Assembly (NCBI GenBank): GCA_041573795.1
Contig: JBFFQB010000001.1
Span: forward strand, 87,629 to 151,628
Source: E44-bin32 sp041573795
Lineage (GTDB): Bacteria > Chloroflexota > Anaerolineae > Anaerolineales > E44-bin32
Reading direction: 5' to 3'
DNA length: 64,000 bases
Shown: in pieces, positions 9,528-18,039 of the stretch
How the letters are laid out: the number at the start of each line of letters is the position of its first letter
How positions within the stretch are numbered: position 1 is the first letter of the stretch
Notes under the pieces: generated by a model
What the model saw: the letters and a program-made list of their open reading frames with translations, nothing else
What the model was told of the DNA's origin: nothing
Databases searched by the model: none
Program-made: the position numbers and the translations under genes

Positions 9528-10239
9528 ACAACCCTCGCAGCGCATTCCAGCGGATGCGAAAGAGATCGGCGAGCATGTAGATCGAATCGCGCAGAACTCG
9601 AACACGACTGCCCGGGTTGTAATACCACGGGATTGGGACTTCGATGACACGATAGCCACGCCGCATCGCCAGGAAGAGGATTTCAACGTCAAAGGTCCAT
9701 CCATGGATGGTTTGATATGAGAACAAATCCAGGGCGACCTCAGCCCGAAAACATTTGAAACCACACTGGGTATCCTGAAGACCAGGCAAGGTGATGACCC
9801 GGACGAGCCAGTTGAAAACGCGTCCGATCCAATGGCGATAGGCTGGCTCGCCGTAGCGAATCGCGCCCGGAATTTCACGTGAGGCAATCGCAACGTCATA
9901 TTGAGGTGATGTGGGGGGCAGGAAACGCTTGACCTCTTCAATCGGCATGGATAGATCTGCATCGCAAATAAAGCGGTATTCTCCCTGGGCCGCTAGCATG
10001 CCGCTGCGAACGGCCAGACCTTTTCCGGCGCGAGTCTCTTGGATCCAATCGATCTGAGGGAATTTACGGGCAGCTTCGCGGGCGATCTCCGCTGTACGGT
10101 CGTTGCTTCCGTTTTCAACAATGATGACCTCAGTTTCAAAATCCTGTGAACGCAGAAAAGCCAGCACCTTATCGAGGCTTGCTGGCAATCGGGTTTCTTC
10201 GTTATGAGCCGGAATGATGATGGATAACAGCGGTGGCAA
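9514..10239 (-). CDS. Family 2 glycosyltransferase, dolichyl-phosphate-sugar synthase type
   Basis: A 241-residue GT-A fold glycosyltransferase. It begins LLSIIIPAHNEETRLPASL, has VIIVENGSNDRTAEIA and the metal-binding RFICDADLSMP, and resembles the DPM1/ALG5 group that charges polyprenyl phosphate with a sugar. There is no C-terminal membrane segment, so it would act at the cytoplasmic face of the membrane. The start is TTG with GGAG 6 bases upstream; no in-frame ATG precedes the conserved first strand. The acceptor and donor cannot be read from the sequence. Confidence 0.88.
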   Translation of the reverse strand: MPPLLSIIIPAHNEETRLPASLDKVLAFLRSQDFETEVIIVENGSNDRTAEIAREAARKFPQIDWIQETRAGKGLAVRSGMLAAQGEYRFICDADLSMPIEEVKRFLPPTSPQYDVAIASREIPGAIRYGEPAYRHWIGRVFNWLVRVITLPGLQDTQCGFKCFRAEVALDLFSYQTIHGWTFDVEILFLAMRRGYRVIEVPIPWYYNPGSRVRVLRDSIYMLADLFRIRWNALRGLYDGD

Positions 10240-10264
10240 AGGTCGCTCCGCGAATCAAGTCCAC

Positions 10265-11152
10265 CTAGTATACCGAATCTGAGAGCACAAGAATGGCAAA
10301 GATGCCAATGACAAGAATATCAAGGAGAGCCATCACGCCCAGCAAGATCCATTGACGGCGGGTGAAGGGGAATCGCTTGGGCTTAATCTGGCTGAGTGAT
10401 CGCTGTTGGCGCGGCGAGAGTGCGCCAGCTTCTCCCTGTATTAGCGCTTGAGAATCGACGCGGGAGCGCTCCGGTAAGTCGATCGGACCAGCAGGCCTTG
10501 GGGCAGCTGGCTGAGGTTCTGGCTCTACAGTAGCATCATGCTCACCTTTGAATTCTTCCGGGTGAAGGAAGGCCTGGCTAAGATCACGGATGTCATCTCG
10601 GTCCATGATCGGCTGGAACTGAAGGATGCTGGCGGCGAAACGCTCGATCGCGTCGGCAAGCACGATGCGCGCCGGTGTGTTGGAAGTCTCAACATGTGTG
10701 CGCGGGTTAGTGAAGATCAGGACGGCCTCAACTTCAGGGAGACCAAAACCTATACCGCGCAGGTATGTCAGGGTGGACTGCGCCATTTCAAGGATCTTCC
10801 ACTGCAGATTTGGCTTGGCCTGCGTGAATCGACGTGAAGTGCCACCACCAAACTTCAACCATTCATCGCCTTTGGCCCGGAAGACCCCTTGCACGGAGGT
10901 GGTAAGAAAAGCACGTACACCTTGAGGGCTAAGAACGAGTAAAGGCACTACGAGGGCGGTATCAGGAATCGGCACACTTGTCAGGGCAACATGTTCGTCA
11001 CCCAGGGATTTACTCAGCTTCCGCACGGCGGTGTCGATTGCCTGCATTTCAGCATACCAGGAGAGCCCGTTCTGCAGTGTGCCGCGCACGCGCTGCTCCA
11101 GGCTGATTCGACCTTCTTCATCTCGAAAGGGTGAGCATTCAATCCGTTTCAT
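10265..11152 (-). CDS. NERD-like domain protein with C-terminal membrane anchor
   Basis: A 295-residue protein of uncertain role. Residues 20-190 look like a divergent nuclease-related (NERD) domain, with the run ALVVPLLVLSPQGVRAFLTT followed later by VEAVLIFTNP. A Pro/Ala/Glu-rich linker follows at about 205-260, then one membrane segment near the C terminus (QWILLGVMALLDILVIGIFAI). The soluble part would be cytoplasmic if the tail anchors it. The catalytic Asp/Glu-Lys pattern of active NERD proteins is not clear, so nuclease activity is not claimed. The ATG at 11152 follows AAGGGGA. Confidence 0.55.
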   Translation of the reverse strand: MKRIECSPFRDEEGRISLEQRVRGTLQNGLSWYAEMQAIDTAVRKLSKSLGDEHVALTSVPIPDTALVVPLLVLSPQGVRAFLTTSVQGVFRAKGDEWLKFGGGTSRRFTQAKPNLQWKILEMAQSTLTYLRGIGFGLPEVEAVLIFTNPRTHVETSNTPARIVLADAIERFAASILQFQPIMDRDDIRDLSQAFLHPEEFKGEHDATVEPEPQPAAPRPAGPIDLPERSRVDSQALIQGEAGALSPRQQRSLSQIKPKRFPFTRRQWILLGVMALLDILVIGIFAILVLSDSVY

Positions 11153-11158
11153 GGAATT

Positions 11159-11171
11159 CCCCTTTCAGGGG
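11159..11171 (-). promoter_or_regulatory. Small hairpin covering the ribosome site of the NERD-like gene
   Basis: In the minus-strand mRNA, CCCC at 11168-11171 can pair with GGGG at 11159-11162, which is part of the Shine-Dalgarno sequence for the ATG at 11152. The pairing is short, so a regulatory effect is only a possibility. Confidence 0.2.
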
Positions 11172-11332
11172 GGTTAAAGCAGGGTATTCGTACGCCCACG
11201 CTGGGGCTTTTCCAGTTTGCATCAGCATACCCGCCTATCATCTGCAAGATTAATGCCAGCAGTAGTGGGTTGGCAGGCTTCACATTGATTATAAGTCAGG
11301 CCATCTCGCAGACAAGTTAACCTCAGAAGCGC

Positions 11333-11338
11333 TATAAT
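11333..11338 (+). promoter_or_regulatory. -10 box of the nfeD gene, spaced for a leaderless mRNA
   Basis: A perfect TATAAT ends 6 bases before the ATG at 11345, with GACAAG as a weak -35 at 11311-11316. With normal spacing, transcription would start at or next to the A of the ATG. No Shine-Dalgarno sequence is present. Confidence 0.6.
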
Positions 11339-11344
11339 TTAGTT

Positions 11345-12667
11345 ATGTTGAAACGATCGCCGCTTCTGCTGCTCCTCGTAGCTTTGGTCTTCCTGGGGGC
11401 AATGTATCAGTCTGCCCAGGCACAGGAAGAGCGTCAGGTGTTTCTGCTCACCCTGAAGGGGCCGTTGACGCCCGCCATGGTTGGTTATTTGGAGCGTGGA
11501 ATTTCGAACGCGTCTCGTGAAGCTGCCGAAGCGATTGTACTCCAACTGGATACACCTGGCGGATCAGTCGAGCTGATGAACCGCATGGTGCAAGCGATGC
11601 GCGCCAGCCGGGTACCGGTGATCGTGTATGTCAGTCCAAGCGGAGCAATTGCGGGAAGCGCCGGCACCGTGATCACGCTAGCGGGTCACATTGCGGCCAT
11701 GGCGCCCCAGACCGCTATCGGGGCGGCAAGCCCTGTCGGCGGCCAAGGCGAAGATTTGGGTGAGACAATCGCAGTGAAGGAGAAGGAAATCCTTAAAGCC
11801 ACTGTTCGCAGCCTGGCCGAAGGGCGTGGAGAAGCCGCGATCGCACTGGCAGAGGCTGCGATTGAAGAGGCGAAGGCAGCCTCAGCTTCTGAGGCGCTGA
11901 ATGTCAGCCTGGTCGATTTTATCGCTGAGGATCTTGAAGATCTCCTGGTTCAAGTGGATGGCTTCTTGGTCGATGCACAGGGCGAGAAGACTCTGGCGAC
12001 GGCAGAGGCTGAAGTTGTCGAAATTCCCCAGCGTTTCATTGAACAATTCCTTCAGGTGTTGACCAATCCCAACATTGTTTTCCTCTTAATTACAATTGGC
12101 GTTCAGGCGCTCCTAATTGAGATCTCAAGCCCAGGAGGCTGGATCGCTGGTTTCATCGGGGTTGTTTGCCTGGCGCTGGGCACCTATGGTCTTGGTATCT
12201 TGCCGGTTAACTGGTTTGGTTTGGCCTTTATCGCTACATCCTTTGTATTATTCATCCTCGAGGTGAAAGCGCCCACGCATGGAGCTCTTACCGTGGCCGG
12301 TTTGGCATCGTTTATCATCGGTGCTCTGGTCTTGTTCAACTCTCCTGAGACTCCATCTTTCCTGCGTGTCTCTGTACCGCTGGTCATCGGCACAGGGCTA
12401 GCGACGGCAGCGTTTTTCATCGGGATACTAACCTTCGCCATCCGTGCACAGTTACGCCCAGTTGAGGTTGGACGTGAAGCGCTTGTCGGCCGTATTGGCG
12501 AAAGCCGTACGAGTATGTCGCCGACTGGAATGGTACATGTTGCTGGTGAGCTCTGGACGGCAATCCTGGAAGATGATTCGGCGAAACTCGATCCAGGGGT
12601 ACGCGTTGAGGTCGTTGGCATGGATGGGCTGCGATTACGGGTGAAACCCATTTCGAAGAAGCAATAG
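11345..12667 (+). CDS. nfeD: NfeD-type membrane-bound serine protease (ClpP class), long form
   Basis: A 440-residue long-form NfeD. It has a signal or anchor helix (residues 5-20) and a ClpP/SppA-like protease domain containing LQLDTPGG and GAIAGSAGTVI, with Ser105 the likely nucleophile and a Lys near 145-147 as the general base. Four membrane helices follow (about 235-365), then a C-terminal OB-fold NfeD domain. Family members cleave membrane proteins such as stomatins, but no SPFH partner is next to it here. An FHA-domain gene follows 55 bases downstream. The ATG has no ribosome site and fits leaderless expression. Confidence 0.9.
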   Translation: MLKRSPLLLLLVALVFLGAMYQSAQAQEERQVFLLTLKGPLTPAMVGYLERGISNASREAAEAIVLQLDTPGGSVELMNRMVQAMRASRVPVIVYVSPSGAIAGSAGTVITLAGHIAAMAPQTAIGAASPVGGQGEDLGETIAVKEKEILKATVRSLAEGRGEAAIALAEAAIEEAKAASASEALNVSLVDFIAEDLEDLLVQVDGFLVDAQGEKTLATAEAEVVEIPQRFIEQFLQVLTNPNIVFLLITIGVQALLIEISSPGGWIAGFIGVVCLALGTYGLGILPVNWFGLAFIATSFVLFILEVKAPTHGALTVAGLASFIIGALVLFNSPETPSFLRVSVPLVIGTGLATAAFFIGILTFAIRAQLRPVEVGREALVGRIGESRTSMSPTGMVHVAGELWTAILEDDSAKLDPGVRVEVVGMDGLRLRVKPISKKQ

Positions 12668-12722
12668 TTGACTTGATACACATGAGCTTGTACACTGTCG
12701 CCAAGGTAATAAGGAGGGCACG

Positions 12723-13307
12723 ATGACGGCTTCATCCTTCCGCATGATCGTGCGTACAGGCCCGAACCCGGGCACGACCTATGACCTGACGAAAGAGGTC
12801 TCCCTGCTTGGCCGGGATGTCAGCAATGAGATAATCCTGGGCGATGCTGAGATCTCACGTCAACACGCACGTCTCACACGTACTCCAGGAGGGTATGTTT
12901 TAGAGGATCTTGGTTCTACCAATGGAACCTTTGTAAATGGTGAGCGCCTGATGGCGCCCAGGGTCCTCAACCCCGGTGATCTGGTCGCGCTCGGCGAAAA
13001 CGTAAGTCTGACTTTTGACGCGGCAACGCCAGAAGCAGCCGCCACGGTCGCCAGCGATGTTGCCCAGCCAGCTCAAGCTGTGGCTCAGCCCGCCCAAGCT
13101 GCCCCTGCAGCCGCGCCACCAGTCCAGGCTGCGCCTGCACATGTTCCCGCGCAAGCACCGGTTGAAAAGAAGCGTCGATCACCCTGGATATTCGCTGGTA
13201 TCGGTTGTTTTGTGATGATCTTGGCGTGTGGTGGTGTGCTCTGGTTTATGGATGCATTCTATCCTGAGACCTTATATGCCCCTCTGCGCTGGTTGGGTTT
13301 CTTCTAG
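12723..13307 (+). CDS. FHA-domain protein with C-terminal membrane anchor
   Basis: A 194-residue protein with an N-terminal forkhead-associated domain (residues 5-95) that should bind phosphothreonine peptides. The conserved motifs are LLGRD, EISRQHARL and STNGTFVNG. An Ala/Pro/Gln-rich linker follows (about 100-150), then KKRRSPW and one hydrophobic helix (about 156-176), with a short external tail. The topology places the FHA domain in the cytoplasm at the membrane. A strong AAGGAGGG site precedes the ATG. It may work with the upstream NfeD protease, but only adjacency supports that. Confidence 0.88.
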   Translation: MTASSFRMIVRTGPNPGTTYDLTKEVSLLGRDVSNEIILGDAEISRQHARLTRTPGGYVLEDLGSTNGTFVNGERLMAPRVLNPGDLVALGENVSLTFDAATPEAAATVASDVAQPAQAVAQPAQAAPAAAPPVQAAPAHVPAQAPVEKKRRSPWIFAGIGCFVMILACGGVLWFMDAFYPETLYAPLRWLGFF

Positions 13308-13337
13308 TCGAACGCCAGCAGTTAATGCTTATTGATA

Positions 13338-13363
13338 GGGATGGCCAACGGCCATCCCCTTTT
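13338..13363 (+). terminator. Intrinsic terminator after the FHA gene
   Basis: A perfect 9-bp stem (GGGATGGCC, loop AAC, GGCCATCCC) followed by CTTTT. It lies inside a longer open frame that reads into the OsmC gene, which argues that the OsmC start is downstream of it. Confidence 0.85.
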
Positions 13364-13454
13364 GTTTCTCCAATGCCACGAAAGTCGTAATCGTGTAACT
13401 TTTCATCGTTGCGTGCATCGAAAGAGAGCGTTCAATAAAAGGAGTATGACGACG

Positions 13455-13868
13455 ATGGATATGGAGATCACCTTTCCCGGGGGCGCACGCGTTGATGCGA
13501 ATTTTGGACAGTTCACGGTTCGTACGGATCAACCGCCCATAGCTGGGGGTGAAGGGACTGCCCCTACACCTTTCGCAGTGTTTCTATCTTCTATCGGAAC
13601 TTGTGCCGGTATCTATGTCCTTGGATTTCTGCGGAAACGTGGCCTCTCCACAGACGGTGTGGGCCTGCATCAGCGCATGCAAGTTAATCCGGCCAGCGGC
13701 ATGGTAAGTGAGATCGAGCTCAATATTCAAGTTCCACCGGATTTCCCTGAAAAATATCACGAGGCGCTTGTACGCACCGCAGAGCTCTGTGCAGTTAAAA
13801 AGCACTTCGAAAATCCTCCCCGCTTCAGCATTAAAACGCAGGTGAGCGATATGGTTGTAAACGTTTGA
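13455..13868 (+). CDS. OsmC/Ohr-family protein
   Basis: A 137-residue OsmC-like protein. Family members are thiol-dependent peroxidases for organic hydroperoxides or proteins of unknown role. The N-terminal strand EITFPGGARVDANFG, the helix PFAVFLSSIGTCAGIYVLGFLRKRG with one conserved Cys, and CAVKKHFENPPRF with a second Cys near the end match the YhfA-like branch. The open frame extends upstream through a terminator, so that part is not coding. The ATG at 13455 lies 10 bases after AAAAGGAG; the ATG at 13446 would be too close to it. Confidence 0.85.
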   Translation: MDMEITFPGGARVDANFGQFTVRTDQPPIAGGEGTAPTPFAVFLSSIGTCAGIYVLGFLRKRGLSTDGVGLHQRMQVNPASGMVSEIELNIQVPPDFPEKYHEALVRTAELCAVKKHFENPPRFSIKTQVSDMVVNV

Positions 13869-13902
13869 GGTTTTTTGATTACAATCAAGGGTGGAGGTCG
13901 CT

Positions 13903-14694
13903 ATGTCACGCTACCCTTCCACCCTTTTTTCGTTTTTCTTAACCTTGCTCGTCGCCAGCTGTTCCGGAGTACAACCCGGGGACGACCAACGATCATCTAC
14001 GCCTCTTTATACGCCTATATCTGACGAAGTCTTCCAACTGAACGACGAAGATTTCATTGAAGCACGTCAGCGCATGGTTGAGTTAGGCATCATTGCCTAT
14101 GGCATTGAGGACGCCAGTGTCATTGATGTTATGCGCCGAGTCCCCCGACATGAGTTTGTGCGGCCGGCCCAACTGGACCTTGCATATGCAAACCACCCTC
14201 TTCCGATTGGCTATGGCCAAACGATTTCGCAACCATTTATTGTGGCTTTAATGACCCAGGAACTTGATCTTGTCGCTGGCGAGAAAGTATTAGAGATTGG
14301 TACAGGATCGGGCTATCAAGCCGCAGTATTGGCTGAAATGGGAATTGATGTCTATACGATTGAGATCATCACAGAATTGGCTCAAGAGGCGGAGGAGCGC
14401 TTGCAACGCCTGGGCTACTCTGACATTCAGCTGCGGAATGATGATGGCTACTATGGTTGGTCCGAGCAAGCCCCATTCGATGCAATCATCGTCACAGCAG
14501 CCCCGGATCATGTACCCCAACCACTAATCGAGCAACTTGCTGAGGGCGGTGTGATGGTTATCCCCGTAGGACCGATTGGCGGGATCCAGGAATTGTGGCG
14601 AATAACCAAGACGACATCGGGCGATATTGTCACAACAAGCTTGGGTGGCGTTCGTTTTGTTCCGTTTACCCGGACCGGGAAGCCAACGGATTAG
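13903..14694 (+). CDS. pcm: Exported (lipoprotein) protein-L-isoaspartate O-methyltransferase
   Basis: A 263-residue protein. The C-terminal 210 residues are a clear PIMT, which methylates isoaspartyl residues with SAM to start their repair: RVPRHEFV, GYGQTISQPFIVALM, the SAM-binding VLEIGTGSGYQAAVL (residues 129-143), and FDAIIVTAAPDHVP. Unlike the usual cytosolic enzyme of about 210 residues, it begins with a signal peptide ending in LLVASC, a lipobox with Cys20. It therefore appears to be a lipoprotein outside the cytoplasm, where a SAM supply is not obvious. The ATG at 13903 has GGAGGT 4 bases upstream. Confidence 0.9.
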   Translation: MSRYPSTLFSFFLTLLVASCSGVQPGDDQRSSTPLYTPISDEVFQLNDEDFIEARQRMVELGIIAYGIEDASVIDVMRRVPRHEFVRPAQLDLAYANHPLPIGYGQTISQPFIVALMTQELDLVAGEKVLEIGTGSGYQAAVLAEMGIDVYTIEIITELAQEAEERLQRLGYSDIQLRNDDGYYGWSEQAPFDAIIVTAAPDHVPQPLIEQLAEGGVMVIPVGPIGGIQELWRITKTTSGDIVTTSLGGVRFVPFTRTGKPTD

Positions 14695-14758
14695 AATAAG
14701 AGTGAATGATGAGCTTGCTAACATAGTCATGGCAGCGAATCTTGACCTGGCCCCCTGC

Positions 14759-17119
14759 CTAAACTCCGCGCCAATTGCTACTCGCGAAAAGCACGATAGC
14801 GTAGCATAGCGCTCCGATCCCCAGTGTTATTTGGAAGCCTAAATCCATTAAGCCCAACGAGGCTAGAACTCCGGAAATGCCTGATGTAGCGCCATTGATC
14901 GCCCAAGCCCAGGGAATGATCCCTGGAGTTTGCGCCTCTATCACGCGCATGCCGGCTGCAAAGGGGATGCCCATCAAGAAACCCGTTGGAGCGAGCCAAA
15001 GTATCGTGACCACCATGCGCATATTGAGTGAAAGGGTCAACCCATGTCGAACGATGGTCGGCAAAAGGAAAATATTGAGAAGCAGGAAACCGAGCAACAG
15101 GGCCAATGCCTTTCTTAGAGGGATGCGCCTGGAGAGAAAGCTGCCCATACCCGAGGCCAACAGCAGCGTGAAGAGCACAAGCCCGAAGGCGAGAATAGGA
15201 TAATCGAGAAGCAGGTTCATGCGAAGGATGAGAGGGATCTCCACCAACATAAATCCTGCTCCCAGACCACCAAAATACAGCCACACTCGGTACGATGGAA
15301 GCGTTCTTTCAGGATCCCTGCGGATGGACAACCAGGGGAACAGTACGAGCGGAGTTGATAGCAAAAGCATCAAGGCCAGCATGGCGACGATGACGAAGTA
15401 TCCACTCCCTCCAAAGGGTTGCCAGAGCATTCCCATGGTTGCTAGGACCTGGGAAGATTGTGACCAGCGGAAAAAATGGAAGAAGTAGGGGCGATCATCA
15501 GTTGTGGGCTCAAGCCGGAAATCATAACTTCGAATGGTGGATTGGGGCGCCTCTAACAGCGCTTTAAATAAGCGAGAGTAGACAGGTTCGGGTAAGCGAT
15601 TGAATTGATTTGTTTCCGCTTCAACAAGATCTGGGAGGTAGATGGGGTCAAAGGCATTTTCTCTCAAGAAATCACGTATCGATGTTAACTCCGCCTTCGT
15701 AAAAGGTTGTTTGCTAATGAGGATTGAGGCTGTTCTCATACCGCGATATGCCACGAGATGCGGGGCAGATTCATTGACATCCAGCTGGCTCATCGCCTGA
15801 ATTACAGTGGACCAGACACGGGTTGCTTCGCTAGGGGGTGTGCCAACCCAGCGTGTGATGATAATCAAGCCATTAGTGGAAAGGCGCTCCCATGCTGCCA
15901 TGAAAGCCTCACGCGTGAGGAGATAGTCTTCGGTCAGGCTGAAAGCGCCAGAAGTAATCGGTCGGTAAGGATCTTTAAGTGCCCATTCGATAATGGTGTA
16001 GTTCTGGTCTTTTAAGGCAAGTACGCCCCGACTGGACCTGGGAATGATGTGGATGCGCTTATCGGAAAGATAATTTCCGCTTGCGACGCTGAACTTACTG
16101 GTCAATAGAGCAGGTATGAGTGGTTGATCCGTCGGTAAGGAGACCTTCTCTACTCCCAAAGCCAGCGCAGCTTGGACAGCGAGACCGGTACCCGGATCAA
16201 CGATCAGTACCTCCGCGCCGGGACGTAGAAGGTAGGCAAGCGCAGCGGGCAAGTGTTGTGCGAAAAGGAAGTCTTCGCTTGATTTGAGATCACCTTTCGT
16301 GATGGGGTAAGGACCTTCACCGTCAATGAAAAGTCCCATTTGCTCAAGCTCTGGCGCAGCGGATGTCAAACTCAATCCAGGAAAGGAATGGATACCACGG
16401 CTCTCAAGCACATCGATGCGAGCAGAGGCGTTTCTCTCTGTTGCCACGATCCGGGCTCCAGGAAATTGTCGGGAAACACTCAGAGGTTTATAGGGAGATA
16501 GGCGTAAGCGTAAAGGATTAAGTGGCCATAGAAACGCGACGCACAGCAACGACGCAATCGAGACAAAAAGTGCTCGGCGGATATTGTCCGTCTCTACCAA
16601 AGCGGTCGCCAAAAAACCAACTGCAATAGAGATCCCGAGCGCTCCTTCTTCGCTGGTTAACTGTAAACCTATGAGCGCAACCAGACATCCCGCGGAAGCT
16701 CCGATCAAATTAGCGGCGTAAGGACGAAAAGCGGCTTGACCCGCCGCGCGCAGCGCTTGCCCTATGAACCACCCGGCAAAAAGGAATGGAAGCCCGGCGG
16801 AGGCAAAGTAGAGCAGCAGGATCCACAGTTGAGTACGATCCCAGACAATGCTGAAGGAATCGAAGGGCAAGTAATTAATGATCAAATATGCCAGCAAGGT
16901 GGAGAGCGCGAAACTGCTGGCCAGCCATGTGCGTCGCACTCGAATCCTGGACAGCGATAAGGCGACACCGCTAGCGGCGTAGCCCATTACCGCCAGGCTG
17001 ATGACGATAAAGGCAAAATGATGAAACTGTTGAACGGAGAATATACGTGTGAGGCAGATCTCGTAGGCCAGGCTAGCGGCTGAGATCATGATCAAGCTAA
17101 TTGTCTCATTTAAGCGCAT
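14759..17119 (-). CDS. Spermidine-synthase-like multipass membrane protein
   Basis: A 786-residue membrane protein. The N-terminal third has about six hydrophobic helices (first: LIMISAASLAYEICLTRIFS). A soluble Rossmann-like domain follows with EVLIVDPGTGLAVQAALAL, resembling the spermidine synthase/SAM-methyltransferase fold. The C-terminal part has about six more helices ending ALCYAIVLF. Such proteins are annotated spermidine synthase-like, but the aminopropyl-transferase gatekeeping residues are not evident and the substrate is unknown. I chose the ATG at 17119, with GGAGAG 6 bases upstream, over an upstream TTG. It converges with pcm. Confidence 0.75.
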   Translation of the reverse strand: MRLNETISLIMISAASLAYEICLTRIFSVQQFHHFAFIVISLAVMGYAASGVALSLSRIRVRRTWLASSFALSTLLAYLIINYLPFDSFSIVWDRTQLWILLLYFASAGLPFLFAGWFIGQALRAAGQAAFRPYAANLIGASAGCLVALIGLQLTSEEGALGISIAVGFLATALVETDNIRRALFVSIASLLCVAFLWPLNPLRLRLSPYKPLSVSRQFPGARIVATERNASARIDVLESRGIHSFPGLSLTSAAPELEQMGLFIDGEGPYPITKGDLKSSEDFLFAQHLPAALAYLLRPGAEVLIVDPGTGLAVQAALALGVEKVSLPTDQPLIPALLTSKFSVASGNYLSDKRIHIIPRSSRGVLALKDQNYTIIEWALKDPYRPITSGAFSLTEDYLLTREAFMAAWERLSTNGLIIITRWVGTPPSEATRVWSTVIQAMSQLDVNESAPHLVAYRGMRTASILISKQPFTKAELTSIRDFLRENAFDPIYLPDLVEAETNQFNRLPEPVYSRLFKALLEAPQSTIRSYDFRLEPTTDDRPYFFHFFRWSQSSQVLATMGMLWQPFGGSGYFVIVAMLALMLLLSTPLVLFPWLSIRRDPERTLPSYRVWLYFGGLGAGFMLVEIPLILRMNLLLDYPILAFGLVLFTLLLASGMGSFLSRRIPLRKALALLLGFLLLNIFLLPTIVRHGLTLSLNMRMVVTILWLAPTGFLMGIPFAAGMRVIEAQTPGIIPWAWAINGATSGISGVLASLGLMDLGFQITLGIGALCYAIVLFASSNWRGV

Positions 17120-17566
17120 AACAGGCTCTCCGATTTCGCTCAAAGGAGAGATGCACCTGACAAATATGGCCCTAGAAGTCTCGCATTACCAAAATCCCAG
17201 GGGTATTCGATATGCTTTGGAGTATACATGCAGTGTTCGATATTGGCGTCAGTACGACGTCTTGTCTTGATCACCTTTGGTTTGATTTCCCCTGCAGATA
17301 GCCTTGAAACGGTGAACGATCGAAGCCTTCCTGGAGGCGATAAGGCCCAGGTTGCCTTCGCCCAAGATGAGCCTGCCCCTAAATGATCTGTGAAAAGGAT
17401 TGCATGAGAGCTCTTACTAACATTTTCCGCCATAGCCTCAGATAACTATAAGTGGACGTGTTAATACTTTTCCAACATGATCTTTGCATTTCTCTGACAT
17501 TGAATCGATAGGATGTCAGTAGTTAAGGTCGATCCAATACATCAATATATTTGAGGAGTGGTAAAG
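17120..17566. other. Long intergenic region upstream of hsp20
   Basis: About 450 bases between divergent genes. A reading frame of 97 codons on the minus strand (17140-17433) has no recognisable domain and no ribosome site and looks like chance. TTCGATAT occurs twice (17206-17213 and about 17237) and may be a short direct-repeat operator. No CIRCE element (TTAGCACTC and its inverted partner) precedes hsp20. Confidence 0.35.
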
Positions 17567-17962
17567 ATGACGTACTACATGGTTCCGCGACGTTCACGCA
17601 GATATAACGAATATCGTCCTGTTGGCTTCAATGGCGGCCGACGCATGTCCGTTGACGTGCATGCCAGCCCGGAGGAGTATCTGATCACCGCTGAGGTGCC
17701 CGGATTGACAGCTGATGATCTGAAGATCGAAATTCTCGATGATGTGGTGACGCTTGCGGGCGATCTGCACACGGAAGAAAACGGTGAGGGCGATGCCCTC
17801 CTGCAAGAACTGCCCCAGGGCAGCTTCAAGCGCAGCCTTCGTTTCTCCGAGCCGCTCGACGCTGAGAAAGCTGAAGCACAGCTGGAGAACGGATTATTGA
17901 AACTGCGCATTCCGAAGAGCGAGGAAGCCCGACCAAAGACCATTAAGGTCAAAGCTTCATAA
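17567..17962 (+). CDS. Small heat-shock protein, Hsp20/alpha-crystallin family
   Basis: A 131-residue ATP-independent holdase chaperone. The alpha-crystallin domain spans about residues 25-115: VDVHASPEEYLITAEVPGL, LKIEILDDVVTLAG, GSFKRSLRFSEPLDAEKAEAQLENGLLKLRIPK. The usual VPGL and GxLxLxIPK signatures are intact. The start is the ATG at 17567, placed 8 bases after GAGGAG, not the GTG inside that ribosome site. It is a single-gene unit ending in a hairpin terminator. Confidence 0.93.
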   Translation: MTYYMVPRRSRRYNEYRPVGFNGGRRMSVDVHASPEEYLITAEVPGLTADDLKIEILDDVVTLAGDLHTEENGEGDALLQELPQGSFKRSLRFSEPLDAEKAEAQLENGLLKLRIPKSEEARPKTIKVKAS

Positions 17963-17984
17963 GCTACATAACTTTTGTGCGGTA

Positions 17985-18010
17985 AAATGGGCGGCGCAAG
18001 CCGCCCATTT
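17985..18010 (+). terminator. Terminator after hsp20
   Basis: An 11-bp perfect stem, AAATGGGCGGC against GCCGCCCATTT, closed by a GCAA tetraloop. The T tract is short (ATTTGA), so termination may be incomplete and allow read-through into the rhomboid gene 30 bases on. Confidence 0.75.
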
Positions 18011-18039
18011 GACTCAACAACCTCCACCGCAGGACTGAC

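Noticed and set aside
13332..13454. N-terminal extension of the OsmC gene to a TTG at 13332
   Set aside because: It would read through a clear intrinsic terminator, and the encoded residues do not resemble OsmC.
17140..17433. A 97-codon minus-strand frame upstream of the spermidine-synthase-like gene
   Set aside because: No ribosome site, no domain, irregular composition; probably chance.
17120..17566. A CIRCE or HrcA operator before hsp20
   Set aside because: No TTAGCACTC/GAGTGCTAA inverted repeat is present.
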